A stretch of DNA of 64,000 bases from the NCBI GenBank assembly GCA_033439265.1, contig JAVTVX010000035.1, forward strand, positions 5,746,001-5,810,000, read 5' to 3'. The stretch comes from Dillenia suffruticosa (lineage: Eukaryota; Streptophyta; Magnoliopsida; Dilleniales; Dilleniaceae). Below are positions 12,929-23,751 of the stretch, piece after piece (position 1 is the stretch's first letter; every line of letters starts with the position of its first letter). The notes below the pieces were generated by a model, which was not told where the DNA came from, ran no database searches, and was given only the letters and a program-made list of their open reading frames with translations. Position numbers and translations under genes: made by a program.

Positions 12929-14616
12929 GATTTTCTTTCCTTTCTCTTTCTCTCTATCTCACTTCTCTGAATCGAAGCCTCATGGTTTGCTTTAGATCGT
13001 TTGAGGAGCCTGCGACTCCATTTTTTTTTACTCTCTCTCTCTCAATCATCGGTGCCGCGCTCGTCATGATGTCGTGGGGGCACAGAGTTTTGTCTAGCCA
13101 CCTCAGCTTCAAGAGTCAACTCTTAACTTTTCAACGCTCACCCTCGAAATTTACCCATCGTACCCCCTTATTGGGCAGCTTTGAGCGTTGTCTTAGGGTC
13201 AAGTTTGGTTCCAGAATTTTTAATTTTTCTTCCTTCTTCAATTTGGCAAAAAAGCAAGATATGGGCATCGACTACCTGTACCTATATAAGGTTTCTTCTA
13301 ATCAACTTGCTCTTGTTATTAGGATATTTTGTTTTATGATGTTTTTCAAGGAAACATGTTACATATTTCGTCATCATATTATGTGAATAAATAATATATT
13401 GTTAGATTGTTTTTTTAACCATATGCTATTCAACAATTCTATTTTAATCACCTTGAATCAAACAGTGATGGTCTGTTTCACAAAATATCAAAAAAAATAA
13501 TAAATATTATAAAAGTCATACCATAATTTGATATAATATACTTTACCACAAATGTTGATTTGTTGTAAGAGCATGTTTGGCAAGGTTTTTTTCTCCTTAT
13601 TTAAAACAGATACAAAAATTAATATCTTTTGAAATTAAATTAAAAATTATTCGGGATAATACGATACAAGATAGAGAAAGAATATCTAAATTTGGATATA
13701 TTTAAAATATTTTCAATTTCAAATTTCAAATAAAATCTCAAAATTAGGTGATATGGATATATTTAAAATTTTATATCATTCAAATAAGAATATAAATAAA
13801 ATAAAATAAATATAATTCCAAAAAAAAAAAAAAAAAAAACTCCTCTTAGGAGCCCCTCCATTAAATCTCATTTTTCTATTTTTCTTTATTAAAAAAGGGT
13901 TACTTTTAAGAAGTAGAATTTTTATTTGATAGATTTTTTTTTCAGAAGAAGAGAAATTGAAAAAAAAAAAAACTCTTATCAAACAATCTCACAAAATTCA
14001 AAAGTGCCATAGAAATAAAAAATTTTGAAAATTTTTGAAAGAATGTCGATTTTAAATAAAATTTCAAATTTACCCCTAGGTCACATGCTCTCTTCTCCTA
14101 TTTCTTCTCTCTTCTCAATATATTCTCTCTTTCTTTCTCACGATTGATTATGGCCATTCTTTCTTCCTCTCCTTTTCTTCCCTATCGTTGATGTTGATCA
14201 GCTCTTTTTTTATTATTCTTTTCTCTCTTCTCAGTCATTGATTTGCGAATTTTGATCCATCCGCATTAATAGGTAGGTATGGTTCTCTCGAAATTTACTT
14301 GTCAACAATCAAAAATAGAAAGAAAAGAGAAAGACAAGAAAATTGGCCAAGCAGAGAGAGAAGATTGAGATCGGTCGACTAAAATCAAAGAGAGAGGGAG
14401 AGTGTGTGTGTTCGCGCGCGCGCGTCCAGGGTGGAATAACCCCATACAACAATCAACCTTTCTTGGATAAGAAAATTAACCCTATATAAATCGTTTTGGA
14501 ATAACCTTTGATGTTCTTTCTTTTTCATTTAATCTTGTTTCTTGATTTCATCTTGCAACCAAAAACTTTCATGGTTTTTCTCAAGCTGTGTACGAATTGA
14601 TTTGATTTCTTTAAGT
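12929..14616. other. Bidirectional upstream region, no gene
   Basis: This is the 5' flank of the ACR gene and then AT-rich DNA, all inside duplication copy A. The open frame 12982-13386 has a partly aligned counterpart at 23652-23972. The counterpart contains a long CT-repeat insertion and no known domain, so I regard both as chance frames in duplicated DNA. A CT-rich stretch (14080-14230) and a GT/GC alternating run (about 14403-14425) precede the TM9SF fragment and may be its old promoter and leader. Confidence 0.5.
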
Positions 14617-15140
14617 GTTTACATTCTTCTTTCAGTAGAGACGTTCCATGCCACTCTACCCACCTGGAGGTAAAACATATTTTGGTGGTTCTTATGTTAT
14701 TTATTAGGTGACCATTTGTCTGCAAATTTCGATAAGTCCCTTTAAATATTTGTTTTGTAATGCAGATCCTATCCCAGATGGGAAGAAATTGTTGAATGAA
14801 CTTTTCAGAGGCGACCGCTTAAATAACAGCCTCTATAACTTGAGGTTTAATGTTAATAAAGAGAATGAAGTTCTATGTGAGAAGAATCTAAACTTAAATC
14901 CTTACCCTTGAATCGTCCTTCAGGGTGTAAGGGTCACTGAACAGGAAGTTTAGAGCCAGTTTAGTGATTGTGGTTCGAGTAGGCCCAGTTCACAGCTCAA
15001 GCCTGAACTGCATTTTTTTCCCTTTTATTTTTTCTTTTTTCTAGGGGTTTTTTTTTTTTTTTTTTTAATTTGACAGGGAAGAGGGAAATAGTGTTTGGTT
15101 TTGTTGATGATGCTGGGAAGGAGACCAGTATTGGATTTTG
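14617..15140 (+). pseudogene. TM9SF N-terminal fragment, copy A
   Basis: Exon-like pieces lie in order on the plus strand. A short piece after TTTCAG at 14637 reads MPLYPPGG before GTAAAA. An exon after ATGCAG at 14765 reads DPIPDGKKLLNELFRGDRLN and continues to ENEVLCEKNLN. A piece near 14930 reads VTEQEV then a stop then QFSD. A piece near 15085 reads IVFGFVDDAGKET. Their order matches the lumenal N-terminal domain of transmembrane-9-superfamily proteins (LPFC..., LGEVL.GDRL, LC.K.LT..EV..F, WGF.GKV). Stop codons interrupt it and no membrane segments follow before RLP-A. It is a truncated pseudogene paralogous to the one at 32.7-35.5 kb. Confidence 0.6.
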
Positions 15141-16538
15141 TTCTTATTTGGTTTACTCACGTTTGATTGGGAGAGATTCTGGACCTATTCAAGTGTCTTT
15201 TGTATTGATGACCTTGTGGTGTTGCAAGCAGTGTTCTTGGCCAAGTCTACTCGCTGCCAAGATTTTCAAGCAAATTTGGATTGAGGCAAACAAGATTTCA
15301 GTCACAACTTATATGTTCTAGTCGCCAAAATTCTTTCACCTGCTCTAAAAATCAGTTCATTCACATTACCAAAATTCTTTTACCTGCTCTAAAAATCAAT
15401 TCATTTACAAAAATAAGATTGATGACCAAAAAATATGTAATAACAATAAATATTTATAGTAGAATATTCAAATATATATCATTTTTATGGTTTAATGTAA
15501 TTGATATTACTACAAAATTTTATCTTAAATCAATAATTTTTGCCCATTTACTTTTTGGATAAGCCCAACAACTTTATAGTTTAGGAGGGAAAGAGAAAAT
15601 AACAAGATACAACCATACAGAGAATGGAGAAATGTTTTGTCTCATTTTCAGTTACCTCAGCAACTTACAATTATGCAAAAGCAAAAATACAAGAAAAACA
15701 ATACTAAATCCACTTACACACAAAAAAAAAAAAAAATAGTAATAAAAAAAAAATCATAGGAAAAAACCTGCATGCGGCATGTCATAACCAGGTCCATTTG
15801 AATGCCTGCAAGAATGTAAAAATATAAGTTTCCAAATGTATTTATAATTATTAAGGTAATGATATACTATAAATAAGGGCCTTCATTTTGTTGTTGGTCA
15901 TTCAAAGCCTCATAAGAGTCTCGCAGTGTGAGATGACCAAGTCTCAAAAACCACCTTCTTCCTTTTTTTCTCCGAGTTTTGCATTGGATCTAAAAGGAGT
16001 AGCAGCGGGGCCAGAGGAAATGAAACTAGTGTATTAAGGCAGTGCTTCACCAAACCGGCAGTTGTTGTTTCTTTACGGAAGCTGAATGTGACAAAGCTTG
16101 CCCTCATCACTGAACGCACGTTCCCTTAACGTCCTTGTCCTTGGGGGTTTTGATATTTATTAATAAAGCAAATGAGATAATCAAACTCCTTGAAATTATT
16201 CGATTATGATTTTACTATTGCACGCTCATTGAAGAGAAAACTGTTGTCTGTGATGACCTCAAGAATCAGGACACACCTGACATTTATGCTTGTTGTATCT
16301 TATGTTGTATGCTTGCTTACATATGAACTATGGGATTTCTTTAAATGCAATACATTCTAGGTCATGGAATAATTATAAACATTATTCAATCAACTCAATC
16401 GACTCCCCACTGCCACTTCAATTCATGATTTGGGCAATTTCTTCAAACAATTCACTTTCAACATATTGCTAATATCAGTCACATGAAAGAGGGGTAAAGA
16501 AACCCTCTTTAGAGCCAGTACATTGAGAACACTTTTGC
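15141..16538. other. Region 3' of RLP-A, with a 44-bp tandem duplication
   Basis: A 44-bp unit starting CCAAAATTCTTT is repeated at 15325-15368 and 15369-15412; copy B has only one unit (near 25538). A 38-nt segment (15768-15805, minus strand) is flanked by AG and GT in both duplicates and reads SNGPGYDM in one frame. The minus-strand frame 15910-16119 corresponds to 25985-26269 but the two differ by an indel. No gene can be supported. Part of this region is probably RLP-A 3' UTR. Confidence 0.4.
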
Positions 16539-19010
16539 CTACACAGTTCTTGATAGCTGCAAATGTAATGAACAGGAAGTACAACCACCAAATGTTATCA
16601 CAACACCACAGAGAGAGAGAGAGAGAGAGAGAGACCTGACAAAAAAATTAAAACAGAAACCATTAGTGGTTACCTTTTGCAACGGGAGCCGCCTTCTCAA
16701 TCTTGCCGCATTTACTGCAAAGGTCACAAGGACACACTCCTTTCCATCATTCAACAATTTGAACCAGGCCTGTCTCCATGAACCCTTGAGTAGTAGTGTA
16801 CCAAAGACTCCCCAAAATCCGGTAACAAATCCAAGCCCTAAGCTTGTATAGAACCCTTGGTTCACAATCTCATTCCCTTTCTCCACGTTGTTGTCCTCTT
16901 GGCCATTTCCTCCACTAGGATGAGGGGGAGAATCTTCTGTAAGTGGTGGCCCGTACAGTCCCGTGTTTCCTTCAAATGACGAGGCATCAAAGCTTTGTAG
17001 CTGAGTGCTTGTTGGGATTTTTCCCGACAACTTGTTGTTTGACAAGTTCAAGTAACTAAGATAATTCAAATTGGAGAAGCTTGCAGGTATTTCACCAGAT
17101 AGTAGATTGTTAGACAAATCAACAAACTCCAGTAGTTTCGTCTGACCAATACGCAAAGGGAGTGGCCCAGTAATTTTGTTTCGTGACATGTTCAAGGCAC
17201 GTAATCCCACAAGACTTGTAATCTGCTCAGGAATATTCCCACTTAGGTCGTTGCTTGAAATGTCAATGCTCACTACTAGCCCCAAAGTCCTGGTGTATTC
17301 GGACTCCTGTCCCTTCCACATAAGATATGCGTGATCATCAACGGTGTCTCCCGCGACACTAGTGACAATCGCCCGCATCAAGCTGGCAGTTTGAGTCATT
17401 GCTGTGAAGTTGTTGAGACATGTTGGTGTGGAACCTGAGATATTATTCAGAGAGAGGTCTAAGATCTGAAGCCTGGCTAGAAAGCAAAGACTCGGAGGTA
17501 TGCTGCCATTGAAATTATTGGACTTGAGATTGAGAACCATTAGCCCTGATAGGTTTTCCCCGATCCATGTTGGCATGTTTTCAGAAAATTTATTCATGCT
17601 AAGGTCTAATATTTTTAAAGTTCGGCAATTCTGCAAAGGTAAATTGCCAAAGAAACTATTGTTTCGTAAATACAGGGATTCAATGGCTCTCAAGCCTGAT
17701 CCCATTGAGTGGGGAATTCTCCCGGAGAAATTGTTGTTGGCCAAATTGAGTATACGTAATAACCCAAATTTTGTCCAACAATCTGGAAGCTTACCTGATA
17801 ATGAGTTTGTAGAGAGGTCAAGAGAGAATAAAAGCCCGTATGTGGGCGAACAGATTGAACTAATAGGCCCGGAAAACATATTTTTTGAGAGATCTAACAA
17901 TACCAGGGATGGAGGAAGAAGTGGTATAGGACCTTGAAAATTGTTGGAACTCAAATCTATTCTTGCCAAATCATCAAATTTTGATGTCAAATTGGGCACG
18001 ATGCCACGGAGGTCATTATTTGATAGATTGAGATACTGCATACCAGACCACTTCCAAAACGACATAGGGACGGTATCCGAAATTCGTGCACTAGAAATAT
18101 CTAGGTAGCTAACTTCAGTTTGTGTTTGGAGCCTATTAGGGAACTGAGGCCCCAGCCCGCAAGATGTCAGTGAGAAAATATCCAATTGGAAAGGAGGGAT
18201 CCAGTTGGCATTGAAGTTCAAAGAAATATTTGAGTTGAAATCTAAGGCCAACTTGCGTAGTTTAGACAAAGCTGAAAAATGGATTTCAGAAACTGGACCA
18301 TTGAATTGATTGGACGAGAGATCTAGTACTTCAAGCGAAGAAAGGCGAGCAATACTTATTGGTAGAGGCCCGTTCAACTGGTTTTGGCTTAGATCGAGGG
18401 TCTGCAAGCTAGAAAGGTTCTCAATTGATTTCGGAATTCCTCCTCTAATCTTATTGAAACTGAGGTCCAAATATTGTAGACTCCCTAGTTCAAACAATGA
18501 AGTGCCTATTTCAGAAACTGTACCATTGAATTGATTGGAAGAGAGATCTAGTACTTCAAGCAAAGAAAGGCGAGCAATACTTATTGGTAGAAGCCCGCTC
18601 AACTGGTTTTCGCTTAGATGGAGGGTGTGCAAGCTAGAAAGGTTCCCAATTGATTTCGGAATCCCTCCTCTAATTTTATTGAAACTGAGGTCCAAATGTT
18701 GTAGACTGCCTAGTTCAAACAATGAAGTGCTTATCTCACCTTCCAAGGAACAGGAATCTCCACCTGGAAGGCCCAGCACAATGATGTTGCCTGTGATGTT
18801 GTCACACTGGATTCCTGTCCACATACAACAATCCTCTTTCTCTTTTTCACTTCCCCACGAAGAAAGGTTACCACACCCATCAGTGAGGCCGTCTTTAAAA
18901 TTAAGAAGGGCTCGTCTTTCATACTCAATGCACATGGTCTTCGCCTCTCCGGCATGCACAATCAGCAGTACAATCAAAACAATATGAAACTGAAAGCACC
19001 GGACATCCAT
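16539..19010 (-). CDS. LRR receptor-like protein (RLP), copy A
   Basis: One open frame of 823 residues. It has a signal peptide (about 1-24), a cysteine-paired LRR N-cap (C27, C46, C61, C62, C69), extracellular LRRs of the plant LxxLxxLDLSxNxLxGxIP type, an island loop ending in [11 protein letters not shown], a final LRR block, an acidic Gly/Asn-rich juxtamembrane stretch, one membrane helix (about 720-741, [11 protein letters not shown]) and a short basic tail with no kinase. This is the EIX/Cf-type RLP architecture; such proteins act in plasma-membrane immune perception, usually with SOBIR1- and BAK1-type kinases. Ligand unknown. It is about 150 residues shorter than copy B: several N-terminal LRRs are missing and a 75-residue block is duplicated (18292-18741). 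Where copy B stops after RRRLP, copy A reads on (LQK) into repeat-derived Ser-Leu sequence. A 117-nt GT..AG intron (16557-16673) would instead give a 784-residue protein ending LSRTV. Confidence 0.85.
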   Translation of the reverse strand: MDVRCFQFHIVLIVLLIVHAGEAKTMCIEYERRALLNFKDGLTDGCGNLSSWGSEKEKEDCCMWTGIQCDNITGNIIVLGLPGGDSCSLEGEISTSLFELGSLQHLDLSFNKIRGGIPKSIGNLSSLHTLHLSENQLSGLLPISIARLSLLEVLDLSSNQFNGTVSEIGTSLFELGSLQYLDLSFNKIRGGIPKSIENLSSLQTLDLSQNQLNGPLPISIARLSSLEVLDLSSNQFNGPVSEIHFSALSKLRKLALDFNSNISLNFNANWIPPFQLDIFSLTSCGLGPQFPNRLQTQTEVSYLDISSARISDTVPMSFWKWSGMQYLNLSNNDLRGIVPNLTSKFDDLARIDLSSNNFQGPIPLLPPSLVLLDLSKNMFSGPISSICSPTYGLLFSLDLSTNSLSGKLPDCWTKFGLLRILNLANNNFSGRIPHSMGSGLRAIESLYLRNNSFFGNLPLQNCRTLKILDLSMNKFSENMPTWIGENLSGLMVLNLKSNNFNGSIPPSLCFLARLQILDLSLNNISGSTPTCLNNFTAMTQTASLMRAIVTSVAGDTVDDHAYLMWKGQESEYTRTLGLVVSIDISSNDLSGNIPEQITSLVGLRALNMSRNKITGPLPLRIGQTKLLEFVDLSNNLLSGEIPASFSNLNYLSYLNLSNNKLSGKIPTSTQLQSFDASSFEGNTGLYGPPLTEDSPPHPSGGNGQEDNNVEKGNEIVNQGFYTSLGLGFVTGFWGVFGTLLLKGSWRQAWFKLLNDGKECVLVTFAVNAARLRRRLPLQKVTTNGFCFNFFVRSLSLSLSLCGVVITFGGCTSCSLHLQLSRTV
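16611..16634. repeat. (GA)12 microsatellite at the RLP-A 3' end
   Basis: Twelve GA units on the plus strand read as (TC)12 on the coding strand. If the putative 117-nt terminal intron is real, this is its polypyrimidine tract before TTTGCAG (16557-16563). If not, it encodes the Ser-Leu run of the unspliced tail. Copy B has a similar, interrupted tract at about 26726-26756. Confidence 0.8.
18292..18741 (-). repeat. 225-bp in-frame tandem duplication inside RLP-A
   Basis: Two adjacent units, 18517-18741 and 18292-18516, are near-identical and exactly 225 bp each. Both encode about three LRRs, from [11 protein letters not shown] ([11 protein letters not shown] in the first) to VSEI. The length is 75 codons, so the frame is kept. 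Copy B has this block only once and split around its longer LRR array. The duplication is probably unequal exchange within the LRR array. Confidence 0.9.
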
Positions 19011-22000
19011 TACTGCCGATTGTCTCAGGTATATTGGACAGCCTCCGAAGTTGTATCATATTCTTTTATATTAAGAGAATTTTTTTTTTTTTTTTAAAAA
19101 AGACTGTCATTGTCCAAAATGACTTGAAATGAATGCACTCGAGAAAACGAAGGTAATTTCCCCTTCTACACTTCAAAGGTCTACTTTTTAACTATGTTTG
19201 GGCCCCATATTGCGCATTCATCGTCGGTGTAATGCAAGTTTTCATTTGAATGGTCCTAGCCGCCGCGTATTTAAGCTTCTGAGAAACATCCCCACGTGAC
19301 CTGTTCATCGGATGTCCCCGAAGGGACACGTGACCTGTTCATTGATCAATAGGAAAGTGAGAGAACCCGATGTTTTTCACCCCCCATGATTTGGTATTAG
19401 AACTCAGCCTGATTTAGGATTAGAATTGAACAGAGTCCGGCAGCTTGCCCAAAAGGCACATTTCTACCTTATTATATGGATCAAAATTTTTACAGTCCGT
19501 CAATCAAGGACGCGTGAGTAGCATTTATGACTCATATTTCAAATATTATATTTATTAATTAAAAAAGAAAATCTTATTTAGAAATATTTAGTTTTTTTAT
19601 ACTAGATTAAATTTTTTGCTAAAACTCTTTAAATTTGTTATTAAATTAAAACTGTTTAAACTAAAAAAAATTTTACAAAAAATTAATAAACACTTTCTAA
19701 AAGTATATTCAAACATCCCAACCTGAGGCCATTGCCGAAATTTAGCCCAGAATGGAGTCAGGCCGGGCTGTTTGGTACAAGAGTCAAAAGCCAGATGATT
19801 GGGATAGTTGAAGCCCAATGTTCTCAACCACCACCGCCCCGCCCCCCCCCCCCCCCGGCCAAGCTACCCTAATCTGTGGATCTAAGAGATGAATAATGTC
19901 TATACCAGCTTTTACAGACAATTTGTGGTGCACTCAAGACTCTGGTCACAGAAGATGGATGCTAGAAGAGGAACTCGTGCAGAACTCATTTTTAGCATGC
20001 AGGTGACATTCACATAGCGATCAATTCTTATACTCTGTGCATGGTGAATGTAAAATATAACAGAAACACTGTAACTAATTGGACATTTTTCCCTTAAAAG
20101 TGTCAATAAGCGGATCATATTGTCAAGCATATAGATCAAAATCTGTCAGTAGAATGCCTGAGGTTAGTAACTTCAATTCTCCTCGGAATCATCATGATGC
20201 CGTTTCCAAGGTTGCCCTAAATCCCATGAAACCTGCATAACCTAAATTTTGCAAAACCTGCCCTAAATCAAAACACAGACTGAATGAAATCTGTATTCCA
20301 AGATCCAAAGTTATGCAGTCTACATATCTCCAAATTTGCAATGTAGTCCATTGGTCTATATATATATTACGTCTCAATCCTTGGATTTATATATTTTTAG
20401 GTTAAATGTATTAGATTTTCCATCAAAGAATTTAATTATAATTTCAGATTTTAAAATGAAGTAGAAATTAGAAATTAAACCTAAAAATCCATTCAAGTTC
20501 AGGCTAATGGAACCAAGTACAAATCCAAAGCCGAGTCCAAGCGATGCATGCCAAACCAAGACCTAATTGAAGTTATATTCAAACCCAGCCCAAATTCAAG
20601 AGAAGTGCAAAGTCAAGCACAAAACCACAATCAATTCTCAAGTCTAGCCCATAACCAATCCCGACATTCTCAAGCCCTTGCCTTACCTGCAAAGCACGAT
20701 CGAACAAGGGTCCCCTCGCGTGAAGAAGATGGTGGAAGGAGCAGAAATTGGGAATGAAATGTTCTGAATTGGGAAACAAACATCTTTGACAATGGAATTG
20801 AAGAGGAATTAGAAACAAAGTCTTAGGTTTGGGGGTAGCATATATAGAAGGAGGCGGAGAGCAGTAAGAGCAGATCATCTTTGGCTGGTGACAACTGCCA
20901 TTGAATCATTCAAGTCTTTTTCATTGTTTGTCAATTGATGTTTTGAATTCGTTGATCTAGTGCTCGTTTTCATAGTTGCCATCTGCGTTTTAGTTGATTT
21001 ACCGTCTTCAGCCTTCGATTCTGTTCGAGTTCTTCAGTCAGTCTACAACCATTGCCTTCTGTTCAAGCTTTGAATTCATCCTCCATCGTCTTCAATCGAC
21101 TCCAGAAATCACCGCCGTCGCCTTACTTCGCTGCCTCGATTCGCGATCCGCCGACCTGTTTGAGGTTCATCAGTCTTCTTCAATTCCATCTTTAAGAACT
21201 TTAATCATCCTCTGCAGTCCGTTCGATTTCGCCATCGTCTCTTCGAACTCGCCATTCGCCCTCCAAGCTCCTCCGTAGAATAGTCGCCGCCGTCAATCGT
21301 CTTCAACATCATCTTCTCCGCCTTAATTCGCCCCAATCACTCTTCGCCGCCTTCGAAGACCCAGCCCCACCTTCTGACTTTGAATCTTCACCTTCAATCT
21401 GGGCTGCCATCAATTACCATCGCCATTCACCGTGCTCGACTGCGTTCGTCGCCGTCAAGCTTCTAGTTCGCCGTCCTGATTCCCCTCACAGTACAGACAT
21501 CATCGAACCAACATCGCCTGTTTGAGAATCCTCTGTTTGCGAATTCGATTTTGACTTTCCAATTTCAAATTTTTGGAGTTGTTTGGTTTTGGTATTTTAT
21601 TGTCTCTCTTTTTGACACAGGATTCATTATTTACCGTCTCGTTTTAATATTTTTTTATATTTATTTTTTAGATTTTAGATTTTTTATTTATTTAAAAGGA
21701 ATTGAATTCCATAATTTTAATTTTAATTTTAAAAAGTAAGATAAAAATTTAAAAATATTAATTTAGATCTCATTATTATTTTAGGATTATTTGGTATTAT
21801 TTTATGATTTTAAAATTAATGATTTTTAATTTTTACTCTTCTTATTTTATAATTTAAATTTAAAATTATTTTTAAGGTTTATTATTTAGTTGAATTTAAT
21901 TTTTTTATTATTTATTTTATTTGTTTGATTATTAATAGATTTTATGGTTAAAATAATCTAAATAATTAGAATAAATTCAATTTTAATAGAAAAATTAGTT

Positions 22001-22037
22001 TTTTGGTACAATTTTAATAGAAAAATTAAAATAGATT
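19011..22037. other. RLP-A upstream region and end of duplication copy A
   Basis: 19.01-19.08 kb is the 5' flank of RLP-A and matches 29.72-29.78 kb. 19.1-21.0 kb is non-coding and matches 30.0-32.4 kb. The block 21040-21785 is absent from copy B. Its first half is pyrimidine-rich with many TCGCCGTC-like words, and its second half is AT-rich. The open frame 20994-21278 lies in it but has low-complexity content and no family resemblance. A C-run (about 19841-19856) is also present. Confidence 0.5.
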
Positions 22038-22590
22038 TTACCACACAGCAAACAGTGTGTCAAAGGCAAACAAGCCCTGCATTTTTTATTAAAAACTTGC
22101 CCAGCTGGCGCCTCAGCCAGGTCTTTTATTCCTGGACTCCTTATGATGCAGGGCACTCTAAAAACTGAACTAATTTTTATGCACCAGCAGGGGGGGGCAA
22201 AGTCTCAACATTACTGCTCACGTGAATTGGCAAATTAAAGTCATACTGAGGTTTGCCCTAGCAGTCCATCCTCCAGCCTCCTCCGCTGGAGACATTTTCA
22301 TGTTTCTCTTAATTCTTTCATTTGTATGCCACGTCTACCATACATGATATATATAGAGACACAATAATGCTGACCATGTAGTCGAAGAAGACAGAGGAAG
22401 CAACACAAACAAACTTGGAAAGTCAAAGGAGCACATGGAAACCGAAAAAAAAAAAAAAAAAGAAACGAAACAAACAAAAAACCAAAAAACCAAAAAACAT
22501 AAAAAAAATAAAAAACAAAAGCACTCAAGAATCCAGAAGTTAGAGATAAACAAATCAGTAAGACAATCCAGAAGTTAGAAAGCAACTGAG

Positions 22591-23597
22591 CAAGGATGAT
22601 GACCCGCTATCTGCAGAATTAATACGAGCTCTTAGGACATTCCTGCGTCGAATTCCGGATGCTTGACATTCTAAAAGAAATTTACTTGAATCAAAGGTAA
22701 ACAATTAAACCACAAGTCCAATCGACAAGATATTATCAAAGAAAACTATAAATCAAAAGTCAGAGATATTACATAAATCAAGGATTTTAAGAAAAACGTA
22801 AACATAAAAGATTAATTTTAAAATGTTAAGTAAACCATGTTACGTTAATATTTCTAAAAATAACGAAGTTTGTGCCCTATAAGTTGTGACCAAAATCTTT
22901 GAAAGACACAAGACAAACTTTATAATTTAAATTAATGTAATTTTTTATTAAAAAAAATTGCAATATTGCATTGTGTTCCACTCCCATGCAAGGTGTCAGT
23001 ATTTGCATCCGTATCTATATCCTTGTAAGTGAAAGATAACTTCCTGCCGTTGTCATAATGAATAAAATAATAGTACAGAGCATTTCATATATAAAATAAT
23101 GATACAGATGGAAAGAAGGACAATAACATCTTGACTTTCCCTAAATTGAGGTCTACATTATACAAAAATAAGTTGAACATATACAAATAGAATTCAATTT
23201 CAACAAGTGAATTAATGAAGATTGATACACCCCAACAATTGAGATGATTGTAGAGAAAAATGCGGAAGATGACTAGAATTTCAATTTCAATTTATGCCAT
23301 GACCCAACAAAATCAATCAAATTGAAGGTTTAAATTACTAGACACAAATTAAAGATGTTCGGAATAAACGAAATGCTTTGCCTACTTCCCCAAAATTTAG
23401 AGATGGAGAGAGGGAGAGCGAGAGACAGATAGAGAGACTTACTTAAGAGAGCGAGTGATTGGAGAGTTGAAGTGGTAATGAGGACGAAATGGGGGGAGAC
23501 GGAAACAATCGGAGAGAGGTTGATGATCAAAGCGGAGGTGAGAAACCCTTGATTTTGGGAGATGGAAAGAAGAGAAGAAAGCTTTGGAAACAGCCAT
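22591..23597 (-). pseudogene. Truncated ACR gene copy: promoter, exons 1 and 2 only
   Basis: Exon 1 (23443-23597, 155 nt, ATG at 23595-23597) and exon 2 (22591-22642, 52 nt) keep the same lengths, phase and reading frame as the intact ACR gene. The leader [17 protein letters not shown] is nearly unchanged and the exon 1 donor (GTAAGT) and exon 2 acceptor are intact. The donor after exon 2 reads CTCAGT where the intact gene has GTCGGT, so the GT is lost. No ACT-domain exons follow before the duplication boundary at 22038. Reading through gives [11 protein letters not shown] and a stop, a possible 80-residue peptide made mostly of transit peptide. Whether it is transcribed is unknown. Confidence 0.8.
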
Positions 23598-23704
23598 GAT
23601 TTTCTTTCCTCTCTTTTCCGAGTCTATCTCACTTCTCTGAATCGAAGCCTAATGGTTTGCTTTGGATTGTTTGTGTTTGAGCAGACTGCAACTCCATTTT
23701 TTTT

Positions 23705-23751
<47 letters not shown>

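Larger units (their letters stand above)
11473..22037. repeat. Copy A of a 10.56-kb direct tandem duplication
   Basis: Sequence from about 11473 (TTACTACACAGCAAACAG) reappears from about 22038 (TTACCACACAGCAAACAG) in the same orientation and order, with a period of about 10,565 bp. Copy A holds ACR introns 1-2 with exons 1-2, the ACR promoter, a TM9SF fragment (14.6-15.1 kb), RLP-A and its upstream region. It ends in AT-rich DNA at 21.8-22.04 kb that matches 32.4-32.61 kb. A block at about 21040-21785 is present only here. Confidence 0.85.

Noticed and set aside
12982..13386. 134-codon plus-strand frame upstream of the ACR gene, partly matched at 23652-23972
   Set aside because: The two versions differ by microsatellite expansion and indels, have no recognised domain, and are similar only because the DNA is duplicated.
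16636..16673. A 38-nt GT..AG intron at the RLP-A 3' end that keeps a hydrophobic frame open in both copies
   Set aside because: Too short for a plant spliceosomal intron. The 117-nt alternative ending at TTTGCAG is more plausible.
17500..18987. Long antisense frames (145, 74 and 150 codons) opposite RLP-A
   Set aside because: They mirror the repeating codon pattern of the LRR gene on the other strand and have no independent features. The same happens opposite RLP-B.
20994..21278. 94-codon frame in the copy A-only block
   Set aside because: Pyrimidine-rich low-complexity DNA readily gives open frames; no family resemblance and no splice context.
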